Shown here in pieces: positions 44,146 through 55,145 of a stretch of 64,000 bases of DNA (the first letter of the stretch is position 1; every line of letters begins with the position of its first letter). The notes under the pieces are model-generated. The model was not told where the DNA came from, did no database searches, and worked only from the letters and a program-made list of their open reading frames with translations. The DNA comes from Chrysopilus asiliformis. Its lineage: Eukaryota > Arthropoda > Insecta > Diptera > Rhagionidae. A program made the translations under genes and the position numbers. The stretch spans positions 28,745,684 through 28,809,683 of the forward strand of contig OZ035961.1 in the NCBI GenBank assembly GCA_964034945.1, written 5' to 3'.

Positions 44146-44484
44146 GCGGTACTGGTTAAAAGTCTAAACTTAGCGTGAAGTATTTTATGGCACGCACTGC
44201 GATGATCAGCAGAATGGTTTTTGAAGAACGAGAAAACCAGCATGGCAGTACTCATCAAAGTAAGACTTAAGAACTAAACAGAATGAGAGCGTCAACGGCG
44301 GGCGTCCGCTTCACTTTTTTTTAACAAAAAAAGCGCAATAGATGCTGTCAGCTGCCGAAAATTGCGGCAGCCGTTAACGCTTCCCATTGTTTCAAGTCGA
44401 CGGCTTAATGCCTCCTACCATTCCCACACACCGCAAATGGCGTTCCAATTCTGTTTAGTTCCTTAAGAAGCAGTAAGTACTTAA

Positions 44485-44769
44485 AGCCCAATTCAGACTA
44501 ACAACTGCGATTACGATTATGATTACGATTATGATTACGATTATGATTACGATTATGATTACGATTATGATTACGATTATGATTAAGATTATGATTACGA
44601 TTATGAATACGATTATGATTACGATTACGATTGGAATTATGATTACGATTACGATTACGATTACGATTACCAATGAGATCAAAGCTTTTATTTCCCTATC
44701 GTTGAAAGCTTTGATCTGATTGGTTGAGAAGCTTCAATCGTAATCACAATCGTTAGTCTGAATTGGGCT
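44485..44769. mobile_element. PIF/Harbinger-like MITE, 285 bp, TAA target duplication
   Basis: TIRs begin AGCCCAATTCAGACTAAC on both sides and stay similar for about 35 bp; TAA at 44482-44484 and 44770-44772. The left part contains the GATTAY array. Around 44670-44720 ATCAAAGCTTT and AAAGCTTTGAT form an internal palindrome. A second, split copy lies at 47838-48435. Confidence 0.85.
44511..44672. repeat. GATTAC/GATTAT hexamer array
   Basis: About 27 units of 6 bp alternating GATTAC and GATTAT, sitting just inside the left TIR of the MITE. It produces isoleucine/threonine/methionine frames in one direction and valine/isoleucine frames in the other, none of them real. Confidence 0.97.
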
Positions 44770-44772
44770 TAA

Positions 44773-46831
44773 GGCCGATGCCATTGGTTTTTATGTGTTT
44801 CATTTTGCAAATTTTGCACCTCTCTACATATTTAGCATCGAAATACTCCCTTAGTAAATGAGATTGCTATGCCGCACTACGATTTTGCAAAAAGTTTTTG
44901 CGGGAAAACATTTTCTATGGCTTAAAAAGCCTTTCAAAAATTGAAAAAATAAGAAAAAAATGCTAACATCTCAGGTCCGCTCGCTCGTACTATTCTTAAA
45001 AAAAGGATGTGCTTAGCCTACTTAAACCGTGAAAATTGCGGGACTTTTTCACTGGTACAAATCTTTAGTTTGCAGGCAATTTACAAAAATTTGAACCCCC
45101 TAAAACCCGTTAGCTTTCGAGAGATCCACAAAAAATCGATCTTTGAAAAACGATATATTTGGAAACTACTTTTGAGATATCGAATTATAGTTAAGAGAAA
45201 AGTATAGGAAATTTTACTGTCTTCAACTTTGTCATAACTAAGATTATTGAAAAACGCGTAGTTTCGAAGTAAATGCCGAAAAATGAAATTGCGATTTTTT
45301 AAGAAGCCGCCGGTTTATGGGTTTCCATTAAAGGACCAAGCGTGCCTGTAAAATTTTATGGCTCTAGCTCCTGGAGTTTTTGAGAAATTTTATACTCAGA
45401 CTGACAGATAGAAGGACATTTTTCTAATAATGATTCAATTAAGGAAATATTTGGTATCTGCTCGGGAAATATTTTGTAGACAAAATTAGGAGGTCGAAGT
45501 TTTTCACGAATACAATACTTTATTACACTTTGTATAAGAAAATAAAAGGGTTCAAGTTATATAGATAATTTCATAAAATTCTTTCAAAAAAAAAAAAATC
45601 ATTATAATTGTGATGGATTTTTATTATGAAAACAAGTCCATTTTAATTATCTTCCTTCCGCTTTAGTTTCGTTACATAGAACGTGTTCAATTTTTTTCAT
45701 AAAATTAAATCCACACGAAATGTTCAGTACGATGAACTTGAATTCAAGTGTCACTAACCACTGCGAAAAAATATGATTAAGTTTCATGTTTTTTTTATTG
45801 GACTTGAATGTTGAGTTGGAAAAATGCACCATAATAATCCCCGGGTTATTTTATATTAAGCATAAAAAAGCTTTAAATGTTCATATGTAGGTACATAAAT
45901 ACGTCCATAGCCTTGTACTCAGCACTCCTACGTTCTTTCGGACAAAATTTCTGGAAATGAAACAATGGAAGAGCGTACGAAAGTTAATCGCGACGACAAT
46001 AAGATTAATGGCATCTAACTCTTAGATTTCTTTTGAATGATGATAAATTTTCTCATTCTGTTTTTTTTTTCGCTTCTTCAGTTCAAAATAAACCAATAAG
46101 CAATATAAAAATACTCATATGTTTGTCTGAAATATTTTTAATGTTGCTTCAGGGCATACAAGTTGCAGATATGCGCTATAAAAAAAAGATTTAATGGCAA
46201 CTTTATAAAATACAAATACGTAGTATTTATCGTATAGTGCATTGAATGTCATGTCAATAACATGACAAGAAAGATTTGTTCGATATTTTGCAAACAAAAA
46301 AATTATTTCCTAACTTATGTGGAGAATTTTCCAAAGGATATCTCGATACACATATCAAATATGAGTAAGTAGATATTAACATGACATTTGATTGATAAAT
46401 CAATTTCATTCTTTCTCTGCTGCAAAATGCAAAAAATCATGTAAAATATTGGTAAAGTATTGCTTCTGGAATGTCCAAACCAACTCATGCGGCGAATTAT
46501 TATTTTTTTTTTAAATTGCAACGAAATTCTGCATCTTGATGTACTTGAATCTCCAAGGATGAAGCGTAGGCAATTACTGCAAACAGCCCTCACACAAAAT
46601 TCTTTCTGCCATCAATCATATTAATTTAACCACGCTATTGTTCAATTATGTTCGAAATACTTAATTTTCATATGTATTTTGTTATCAGAAAAGCTTAAAA
46701 ATTTATTATTCCATCCTTCAGTTGGTAAGTTTCCATCTCTTTGAAGACTCTAAATATTCACAAATAAATTCAGAAATTTTTTTCTAGCTTAACCGGGAAT
46801 GTTTATTGAAACAAGCTTTTCTATCTTTAAA
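44773..46831. other. Unassigned DNA with a worn GACA-type repeat
   Basis: At 45040-45480 the order of parts (a segment with CGAGAGATCCACAAAAAATC, then GGCTCTAGCTCCTGGAGTTT, then CAGACTGACAGATAGAAGGA) resembles the GTCY repeats but matches none of families A-D closely. The remainder is AT-rich without recognisable genes. Confidence 0.4.
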
Positions 46832-47394
46832 AACATAACAAAAGCTATAATTGCCAATCTGGCAATTATTGAAAACCCGTATGGTGATTTAAGTGAAGGG
46901 CGAACAGTTTTATCAAAATTCCACTATGAAGTCAAACTTTCCAATAAGATTTTTTAAAATTTGTTCCAATCGGATTTTGATGTATGGGAGTTTTATGTAG
47001 AATCATATCCTAAACAACTTTTGTTCTTGGAATTTTTTTTGATAAGATGCATCGTTTTCGAGATATTCACAAAAAACGTTTTCGTTCGTATGGCGGGTAC
47101 CCCCCCTAATGGTCCATTTTTGCCCATTAACGAACTTAGCCTCGCATTTTACGAAAAACGAATCTGCGCAAAATTTCAAGTCTCTAGCTCAATCCGTGCG
47201 CCCGCAATCCGCGCCACAGACAGACAGACGGACGGACAGACAGACAGACAGACGGACGGACGGACATGCAAAAATTAATTATTATCATTCTAAACACACT
47301 GATGTAATTCATTTTTGTGTGTGATGACGGGATCTTGGCGTTACAAACGGTAAGGCAAAGTTAGTATACCCTTTGGTTTCACCATACGGGTATA
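46832..47394 (-). mobile_element. HINE/DINE-1-like element, family A copy 3
   Basis: Same plan and orientation as copy 2: 3' stem-loop near 46849-46867, sub-terminal 13-mers at 46875-46887 and 47379-47391, GACA/GACG core at about 47217-47266, end at 47394. Full length and non-coding. Confidence 0.85.
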
Positions 47395-47837
47395 ACAACG
47401 CCATCTATTATAGTGTGGCCATATTTTTTTTCGGGTCAATCCGGGACAAAATGAGTGGTACGGTCCGTGGGTGAGGAGGGAGGGGGGGGGGCAATGGTTG
47501 AAACGGAACACCAACGCAACACCAATGGAACAATAATTTTTAGATAGAAAGCAAAACTTGATTTGGACGAAAACCAAGGAAAAATAATGAACTTGGATGA
47601 AAATCATCAAGCAAAAATAATTAATAAAGCGCATTTTTTTAAATAAAATGCGGCGCAGTTATTTAAATCCAGAGCTACATAGACAATAGCGAAAATTACA
47701 GTTAATTTTCTCGCTTTTTATAATTTATAAATAATTGCACCGAAAATTGTAAAAAAATACCAATAAAGAGAAATGCGCCGCATGCAAACTCTTTTGAGAC
47801 AAAGGCGCGCTTTGTCGAAAATCGTTGAAAAAGTGCG

Positions 47838-48435
47838 ACATTGAAGCTTGTCGACCAATGAGATTAAAAGCTGATTTACAATGAAGCAGCAACGCCAACA
47901 GCAACAGCAACGTCACGGAGAAAGTTTTTTGATTGGTCGAGAATTGACTCTTTGGCGTCAGATTTTCAGAGAGATATTTTGCTGCCGATTCATTTCTAAT
48001 CCTAAATTTGAGCAGCAACGCTAAACAGCAACGTTGATAGCTGGTTTTTGTTGGTTATGTATACATGTGATTGAGATTTTAGGAACGAATTTGGTGCAGA
48101 ATTTTGTGTTTAAAATGAAGTTTAAGATTGTTAATCAATAAAAATTTAATTTAGGTAATCATGAAAGAAAGATTAATCCCCAAAAAACTTCTAACAATTC
48201 GGAAACGTCAATTTTTGCTTTTGCTGTTGCTGCTTCATTGTAATTCATCCGACAGCATTTCTCTTTTTGCCGTCGCTCTTTACGTCGACGTTGCTGTTGC
48301 TGTTGGCGTTGCTGCTGCATTGTAAATCAGGCTTAAAGCTTTCAACGAAAGGAAAATGAAAGTTTTGTTTTCATTGGCCGAAAAGCTTCAAACATAACCA
48401 CAATCGTAATCGCAATCGTTAGTCTGAATTGGGCT
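47838..48435. mobile_element. Second copy of the AGCCCAATTC MITE, split by another MITE
   Basis: The right end CGTTAGTCTGAATTGGGCT (48417-48435) and the preceding AATCGTAATC match the MITE at 44485-44769. The central palindrome (GAAGCTTGTCGACCAATGAG, then AAAGCTTTCAACG) is interrupted at TAA by the element 47868-48333. The left TIR is missing. Confidence 0.75.
47868..48333. mobile_element. PIF/Harbinger-like MITE, 466 bp, TAA target duplication, nested
   Basis: TIRs of about 47 bp: AAGCTGATTTACAATGAAGC on the left and AGCCTGATTTACAATGCAGC inverted on the right, both continuing AGCAACGCCAACAGCAACAG. TAA at 47865-47867 and 48334-48336. The tips resemble those of the 35776-36432 element (AGCCTGAGTTACATTGC), so the two are probably related families. 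No coding sequence. Confidence 0.88.
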
Positions 48436-50216
48436 TTGCTCGGCACAAAACTCGACATTTTCAGCTAGAGAAATATCATAGTTGTGTACGACGCTTCTAA
48501 TAAAAGTCACATCCTATGTTTTACAGCTCGCACATACATCCTCCAAAGCCATGTAATGGCGGATGGGGACGCATGTATGTGGAGCAGCTAGCAGCGTCTA
48601 TTCACAATCGCTAAGAACTTATTCCCATCGCTAATATTTTTTTTCCGAACAAAAATTTAGAGACTTTTTTGAGAAACAAAAATTTTCAAGATTTCAAAAG
48701 CTTTAAGATTTTTTTTTTGGAGTACCGATTTTCGAGCACCGCAAAGCCTACGTCTCTCTGCCGCACATATTTAGAGCACCATTGAAAATTTTAAATAAAT
48801 ATAAGGATTAATTTATTTTCCACTCCATTTTTTGTAAATTCAAAGCTTTCTGTTAGAAAATCATTTTTTCCGTGCAGAAAATATTTTTCCCCATCTGCGT
48901 GTTAAAACTAATGTTAAACAATCTAAAATAGTCAAGTAATAACAGTTTTTGCGTTTACTATTGATAAAATTTAGGTTATTCTTCTATAAATAATTTAATA
49001 AGATACTAAAGAACGATGCATAATAACTGTTGGAACGTTACCGTTACCTTAGATATGCATTAAACAAATTAATAACAAATTCATTTCGTGTTCTTTTTAT
49101 TCAAAGTTCTTCCTGCATACCAAAACCTTGAATCATATCTGATGTAAGTACATAAACTAATACTAACTGCAAATTTTTTTAAAAAAAAGTACTAAAAAAT
49201 GACAAGTCGTATTACTCGTATAATTGAATTCTATGCCCGTTGCTTATATCGAAATCGCTCAAACTTTAAGAAATGGAGAAAATAAGCAAAAAAAAAACTT
49301 TATTCAAGCAAATTTACATAAAACTCAAGCGAGCGTATGTAAAGCATATAATAGGCTGTTGTTACAGTACAAGTTTACAGTTGCATATTTCTATCTAGCA
49401 TATCGCACCCAAACAGTGCAACAGTAAAACACCTATAAGCAGAATCGGGCGATCATATAATGTAACCCCTATTAACGAACGAATACTCTTATGTTCCACG
49501 ACTATTTATGCTACTATTGTTGTAGGTGCGTATTAAGCTTCAAAGAGTGCGTATCCTACGATCTATTTTGTAGAAATGCTTGGAAAAACGGGTATTTTTT
49601 TTCAAGGTGTGTTGCAAGTCTTTCTGGTTATAGCATTCAATTAACACGAAATTTGCAATTAGTTGTTGATCTCGAAGTCGGTTACAAGTTACAAGTGCCA
49701 AAAACAACATTTGCATATTTTTCTTCTTGAACTTTAATCGTGTTAAGGCGGTTGGATTTTTGAAGAGGTTACACCATTTTACTTATATGGAAAATACTGG
49801 AAGAAATTTCGAGAAATGCAAAAGAAATAGCTAAGAAATTCACCGACTCGCATCGGTTTTGTTCAGAAATTGGTTTTGGCTTAAGTTTTAGTTTCGGTAC
49901 TCACAGCATGAGAGGGACATTTTGGTTATTATTCATGCTGCCATACCATGGGTTAAGTGCACAAAATTCGAATACACATGCACCCTAAATGCATTCAAAA
50001 AATTTTCAATTTATTTTTATATACATATATAGATATAAATGATATGTTTCCATGATATTTATGTATCGCATCACCGAATTATGTATTGGTTGACAAAATG
50101 GTAGAAATAATAAAAACCCGATATATAAAAAAGATATATCTTTCGGTTGGCCAGCGACTTCTTTTGCATTGGTTGGCCCCACTTACTTGTTGAAATCGTT
50201 TTTACACCTCCATGGG
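48436..50216. other. Unassigned AT-rich DNA
   Basis: No recognised gene. Frames of 67 and 79 codons (49224-49427, 49491-49730) show no domain. Just upstream of the promoter at 50217, GGTTGGCC occurs twice (50147 and 50171), possibly part of its control region. Confidence 0.4.
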
Positions 50217-50255
50217 TATAAAAAGAGAATGTAAGAGCTCCATCAACACACAGTC
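50217..50255 (+). promoter_or_regulatory. TATA box plus initiator
   Basis: TATAAAAAG at 50217-50225 is followed, about 31-35 bp on, by CATCAACACACAGTCGATTA, whose ACAGTC resembles the arthropod initiator TCAGTY. Spacing is right for a TATA-driven start, and a signal-peptide frame with poly-A signal lies downstream. Confidence 0.6.
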
Positions 50256-50469
50256 GATTAAGTGTTTTTGTGAGATAGACGTCGCCGTGGTTAAATAATA
50301 TAGTTTTTTTTTCTACCCACCCAAGATAATCTTTTATAAAGTTTTTAAATCGCACAAAAAAAAGAGAGAGCTTTTAAATAAGGACAAAGGATAAATTTGC
50401 AACCCTCTCTATATTATTAATTTATTAATTTAATTCTAATTAATTAAAAAAACAAAAAAGAAACTCAAA

Positions 50470-50691
50470 ATGAAAACGTGTATATTAGTGGTTGTTGCAC
50501 TTTTTGGAGCCGGTATGTATTTCAATGAAAACAATTTGCTGTTAAATTTCATCAGAATATTCAAAGGATTAACAAGAATCAGTGTTGTTGATATTGCGAA
50601 AACAAAAAAATTGCAGCTGAATACTGGGAAGGATTATTATTCAATTTTTAAGTGTATTGAGTGCATTCCATTTTATGGATCTAAAGGATAA
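50470..50691 (+). CDS. Small secreted peptide precursor, possibly with one short intron
   Basis: The ATG at 50470 follows CAAA and starts MKTCILVVVALFGAG, a clean signal peptide. Unspliced, the frame is 73 codons. GTATGT at 50513 directly after the signal peptide and CAAAG at 50562-50566 would bound a 54-bp intron, typical of flies, and splicing keeps the frame, giving 55 residues with a mature part of about 40. The mature end reads KCIECIPFYGSKG, so its only two cysteines form a CxxC. Stop at 50689-50691, AATAAA at 50699. TATA box and initiator lie about 220-250 bp upstream. A short secreted peptide with a C-terminal CxxC recalls the Bomanin immune peptides of Drosophila, but the conserved residues before the first Cys are not evident, so this is a resemblance only. 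An extracellular role, perhaps immune, is inferred. Confidence 0.6.
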   Translation: MKTCILVVVALFGAGMYFNENNLLLNFIRIFKGLTRISVVDIAKTKKLQLNTGKDYYSIFKCIECIPFYGSKG

Positions 50692-50698
50692 TCTCAAA

Positions 50699-50704
50699 AA
50701 TAAA
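50699..50704 (+). terminator. Poly-A signal AATAAA
   Basis: AATAAA lies 8 bp after the stop of the small secreted peptide frame. The very short 3' UTR start is common in compact insect peptide genes. Confidence 0.6.
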
Positions 50705-52539
50705 GTTTCCACGTGATTTTTCCCCATTGAAAAATCTCGGTGCACTGGAAAGAATATCAGGGGTGAGGGTGCGGGAAAAACTTCTCATCAAGTGCGGAAT
50801 GAAAACTGATATTCGAAAGTGCGTTTCGCAAATAAGAAAAAAAAACAATCATTTTGTGTAATTTTTGTTACTATATTTTATACTGTACCCACCCATTGAC
50901 TGTCTTGAATTACAGCAAAGCAAAGAAATGAATTCAACAAAAAAAAATGAGGGGGAGTTATAAATACCTTTAAAAGGTATTTTAATATTTCACTTATGAA
51001 AAGGAAAATATCGAAAAATACTCAAGACAAGTCAAGACGATGTGAAGTGATTACTTAATATGTATTTGAAGTACTAAATGCTTTCGGCATGGTCTTTGAA
51101 CATATTATTCCGTACCGACAATTCAATCTTAAATATCACCAAGTAATCTAGGTGTGTAGTCGAATGAATATAAAAATGGCATTAACGTTAGATGTATCTA
51201 CACAGGTAGATAGATATATATCGGATCGGAAGTAATCAAGTCACGTACATTTTGCTTAAATTAATGCGCTGCTAACGGGTCATTGACAGGAAGCAACAGC
51301 CGTATATTGCACGTCAATATACTAAAAGCCTCACCATATAGGCTCTAAAGATTGATCAATAGTTGATGATGATAATGACTATGATGGTTTGTGCTGATGA
51401 CGATGTTGTTAAAGATTATGGCAATAGCGTTACGATGAGATGATGATGGGTCTTACTACTCTACCTATTGTCTGCAAAATATTCCTTCGTCTTAAGTTAG
51501 ATATAAAGTACATTGTACTTAACACAATGCAATTGCAACGACACATTCGACTATAGAATAGTGATTTTTCTCGAATGAAAAGAAAATCTTGTTGTCACGA
51601 ATGACGTTCTGTCTAAATGTGTGCCATTTAAATGATGTTTCTCAAAGTCTCTATTAAACGGCGAAAAAAATCTCTTATTCGAAATTAAAAGAAGAATCAA
51701 TTTCCCATTGGCGTTGATGCAATACTCTTTATCTATAAATCTATATTTACATTTTCCATTGGAAAACAAATGAAAAAAAAACTGCAAGAAACGAATGGTT
51801 TTTGATATTTTTTTTTCTCTTCTTCTATTCTACCATAATTGCACCCCATTGAAGATGTTTAGTTTTTTTTTCAATTCAATGCTGCATATAAAATACCTTT
51901 TAGTAAATATCTCATTGGTTTGACGTTGTTGTTGTTTTCTGCTTGCGTTGCAATTATTTTTATGCATTTACTACCATTTGTAATTGAAATATCCCACGTT
52001 TATGGTTCAGGTCTCGACTGATCACCATCGTATCACTTCAATAGATATTGTATGTAGATCATGAACAGCTTTCACGCTCAATGCGATATTTTTGTATGTT
52101 TTTCCATCGTGCCAACATCAATTTCGATTTCTATTCGTAGTTTTTTTTTCATGAAATTTGTTGCATTGATTTGCATGTTCGGGAGGCTTTGGAAAGCAAA
52201 CCATCATTGGTGAAATCGGGATTATGTATTTGTCAAAGTACGATCAAGTTCAATAAATTTATTCAGTTGTAATAAATTTATGTGTAAATTGCACTGTTCG
52301 AGTCTGGAAAATTTTTTTTTTGCTTGCAAAAGCATAATAATTAGCGCATGTTTGCCTTATGGTAATTATGTTTAACTACGTGAATTGAATGTGAATTGTT
52401 AAACACCTCAATATTTAATACTCATAGAACACTGGTTTTCTCAGAAAAAAAATACGAAACTGTCACGAATTCTGATTTTCTTTTTCAAATTTATTTCAAA
52501 TTTTAAAAGACCAATATTTGAAAATGTGTGTTTTTTTAA
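50705..52539. other. Unassigned DNA with GAT-rich patch
   Basis: GGGAAAAACT at 50773-50782 resembles an NF-kappa-B site but lies downstream of the peptide gene. 51365-51450 is rich in GATGATGA. No gene recognised in the rest. Confidence 0.4.
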
Positions 52540-52758
52540 CCCTTAATTTATGAGGTGAAAATCATATGCGTAAATGATGAGGTGGTTTCCAATGGACTTG
52601 TTCTAATCACATACCAAATCCGTGCTTTTAACTCGGCATACAACACCATACTGTATGAAGGTACTGAAGATTTCAAAGTCACTGTGCTGAAAACATGAGA
52701 AATAGCAAAGAGAGAAAAGTCAATGTGGGTCCACTGGACCCACCTCATCAACTAAAGG
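52540..52758. mobile_element. piggyBac-like MITE, 219 bp, TTAA target
   Basis: TTAA at 52536-52539 and 52759-52762. Ends are CCCTTAATTTATGAGGTG on the left and CCTTTAGTTGATGAGGTG inverted on the right. From the right end, GTC-CAGTG-GAC occupies nucleotides 20-30 within the 19-bp palindrome GTGGGTCCACTGGACCCAC (52725-52743). Non-coding; the 67-codon minus-strand frame inside is incidental. Confidence 0.85.
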
Positions 52759-52762
52759 TTAA

Positions 52763-53458
52763 AAAACCGCCTCTTTTGTAAATCCTACAGTCAAATATTT
52801 TAAATTTTTGTAAAATTTTAAAATTTTGTGGATTATATTCAAAAAAATGTAGCAAGAAATATAACTTAATCCACCTAGTGGTGATATGATACCTTTCTTA
52901 CATAATTGACTTCTCATATGATGAAATTTTTGGTGCTATGTTGAAATCTACTATACAAAAGCGCTCGAAAACTCGAGAATTAATTGTGGTAGAAACTTCA
53001 AATTAAGCATGGGTTTTTTCCAAAGTTAAATTATATTCCAAACCAGGGAAAATTGAGTGACTCTTTCTCTCCTCTCTCATACAAATAGAGAAAGTTTTAA
53101 GGTTTTCTGGTAATAGACGATCTTACAAATTTTTGGACCCCTTTTTAGGGATGAAGTTTTACCTAAGTTTTCCATACGTCAGTCAATTTTGCCTGTTTTG
53201 GAATACGATTTAGGGATCAAATTTGTGTGATCATTTGATAACTTCGCTCCCGCTCCCAGCGAATTGCACACGTATGCACTCCTCAGCTATGCCCCTGTCG
53301 ATGTAATACTTCTAAAATTATTGATGACTTCCGAAAGTTTCGTACAGTTTAAGTTTGCCGCCAAAAAGAACTCTTTAAACCTTTAATCTTTAAACCAGAT
53401 TGGTCCACATTGGCTTTTTTGCAGACTGTTTTGCTGGTACACCAGAAATTTGATTTAA
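52763..53458. other. Worn GTCY-repeat-like segment and AT-rich DNA
   Basis: Between 52860 and 53110 fragments such as CTTTCTCTCCTCTCTCATAC and AAAACTCGAGAATTAATTG resemble the module region near 16990-17130 in the same order, so the two are probably copies of another old repeat. No gene. Confidence 0.45.
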
Positions 53459-54041
53459 CCCTAATCCGCATTCGCGGTGTCTTTGAGACACCGATGCAGT
53501 TTTGAGAGTGATTGTTACGAATGTTAAAAAAGTTGTTGCATTCATGCTCCTTGACTTTGTTTTTTTAAGCCAATACTATTTAAAAACGAAAAAAAAAAAT
53601 TTTATGAAATTTACCCTTAATCCACGCAGGCGGTGTCTCAAAGACACCGTAACGGTTTTACCAGCAAAGAAAGGTTATTTTGGTATCACTTTGCTTCTAT
53701 TTCGCAAAATATCGGACTGTAGTAGGCGATAATAACTGTAGCACTTCCCAAAAGAGAAAACGTTGCTTCCTGTGTCCCCATTTCTAAGGTCGCGCTTTGA
53801 AGCAGATAAGTGCAAATCCAAGAAAAATGTTTGTAACGAAAATTCTTAAAAATCAATTTTATGCTACAATTATAAAAAGTACGAATAATGTATATACAAA
53901 TAAATAAATATTATTAACTGAATTAAAAAATGCAAACTCAAAAAAAATTTTTTTTATTAAATTATTCTATTTTGCCGGCATGGTGTCTTTCAGACACCGC
54001 CTGCGTGGATTAAGGACAAAATTAGAATGAGCTGATTAGGG
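53459..54041. mobile_element. piggyBac-like MITE, 583 bp, TTAA target, with duplicated inner ends
   Basis: TTAA at 53455-53458 and 54042-54045; outer TIR CCCTAATC. The left end carries CGGTGTCTTTGAGACACCG (53475-53493), whose GTC-TTTGA-GAC is at nucleotides 21-31. A second inward-facing pair, CCTTAATCCACGCAGGCGG followed by a GTGTC...GACAC palindrome, sits at about 53615-53649 and inverted at 53981-54014. The structure is either one MITE nested near the end of another or an end duplication. Confidence 0.8.
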
Positions 54042-54639
54042 TTAATGTAGTTCTGTGTAAACTATAACAAAAATTTGAAAGGCTTTGATATTGTGTTGAA
54101 ATCTAGTTTAAAAATTCTGGAAAATATGATCAAGAAAATTCAAATTTTATACCAATCTGCCCATGATTGGCTTGTATGTCGTATAAAAAGAGATTACAAA
54201 TCCAAATCTAACCTCAAAAAATTGGTGGTCTTACATAAATTCAAATTTTCCTGTGCGTATAAACACTTTCTGAAAATTAATGGTAGTTGAAAATTGAAAC
54301 ATTTATCACTTTGTTGTCCTTAGTTTTAATTGTCAAAATAGTCGTATGAACAGTATTTTTTATTTACAATCCATGTGTGTATAAACATATAAGAATTCTG
54401 AATTCAATTTTTATTTTTTTCGTACAAACGTGGTACATGTGTGTATAGATGCATAATAATTATGGATTCCAATTTTTAGTACAGATTTCTTCTGTCCGTA
54501 TAAATGTAGCAATTGCGTAATATATTATGTATGTTTGTAGAGAAATGGGTAACTTTATTGCAATGACTTTCATAATATTAGCTGGAAATTCAATACCACA
54601 AGGAAAAAATTTAATTTTAATAAATCTGTGAAGAGAAAC

Positions 54640-55145
54640 ACAAGAAAAGCTACAATTGCCAAGGGCCAGTTGTCAAATACTCTATATGAGGACAGACAAA
54701 GTTTTTGTTTAAAAAACTCCATTTGTGTGGGAAATGGGAGAACGAGTGGTCTGATTGGATTTTAATGTATGGAAGGCTAATGTAAACACATTTTGTCTTC
54801 ATAAATTTTTCAATGCGACTCAACGTTTTCGAGAATATTGCAAAAAACTGCTTCCTTTGTATGAAGAAAGGGAGAAGAAATGGCCCGATTCAAGGACTTA
54901 GCCTTGGTATTTACTGCGAAAAATTTCAAGTCTTTAGCTCAATCCGTTCGAAAATGACTGTGTTCACGGATGGACGAAGGGACAGACGGACTAACTAAAT
55001 GGACATGCGGAAATCAAAATCTTTTGTTATCCCAAACACCCTGGTGTACTTCATTTTTGTGTCTGGCGATTGCTTTGGTGCGTGACAAATGATATATACT
55101 AAATTTAATATACTCCTATAAGATTTTCATGTAGAGTATAAGAAG
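54640..55145 (-). mobile_element. HINE-like family A' copy
   Basis: In minus orientation: GGGTATA-like 5' region (AGAGTATAAGAAGGGTAT, 55134-55151), TTTGTCACGCACC, a short degenerate GTCY core (about 54962-54995), TTGAGCTAAAGACTTGAAAT, one copy of the 145-bp module, and a remnant stem-loop TTGCCAAGGGCCAGTTGTCAA-like at about 54655-54677. It is the compact counterpart of the expanded copy at 12757-13825. Confidence 0.7.

Noticed and set aside
44455..44719. ITIM- and IVIV-repeat frames, at first sight membrane proteins
   Set aside because: They come from the GATTAC/GATTAT hexamer array inside a MITE.
50773..50782. GGGAAAAACT as an NF-kappa-B site controlling the small peptide gene
   Set aside because: It lies downstream of the poly-A signal and is a short motif in biased DNA; no equivalent found upstream.
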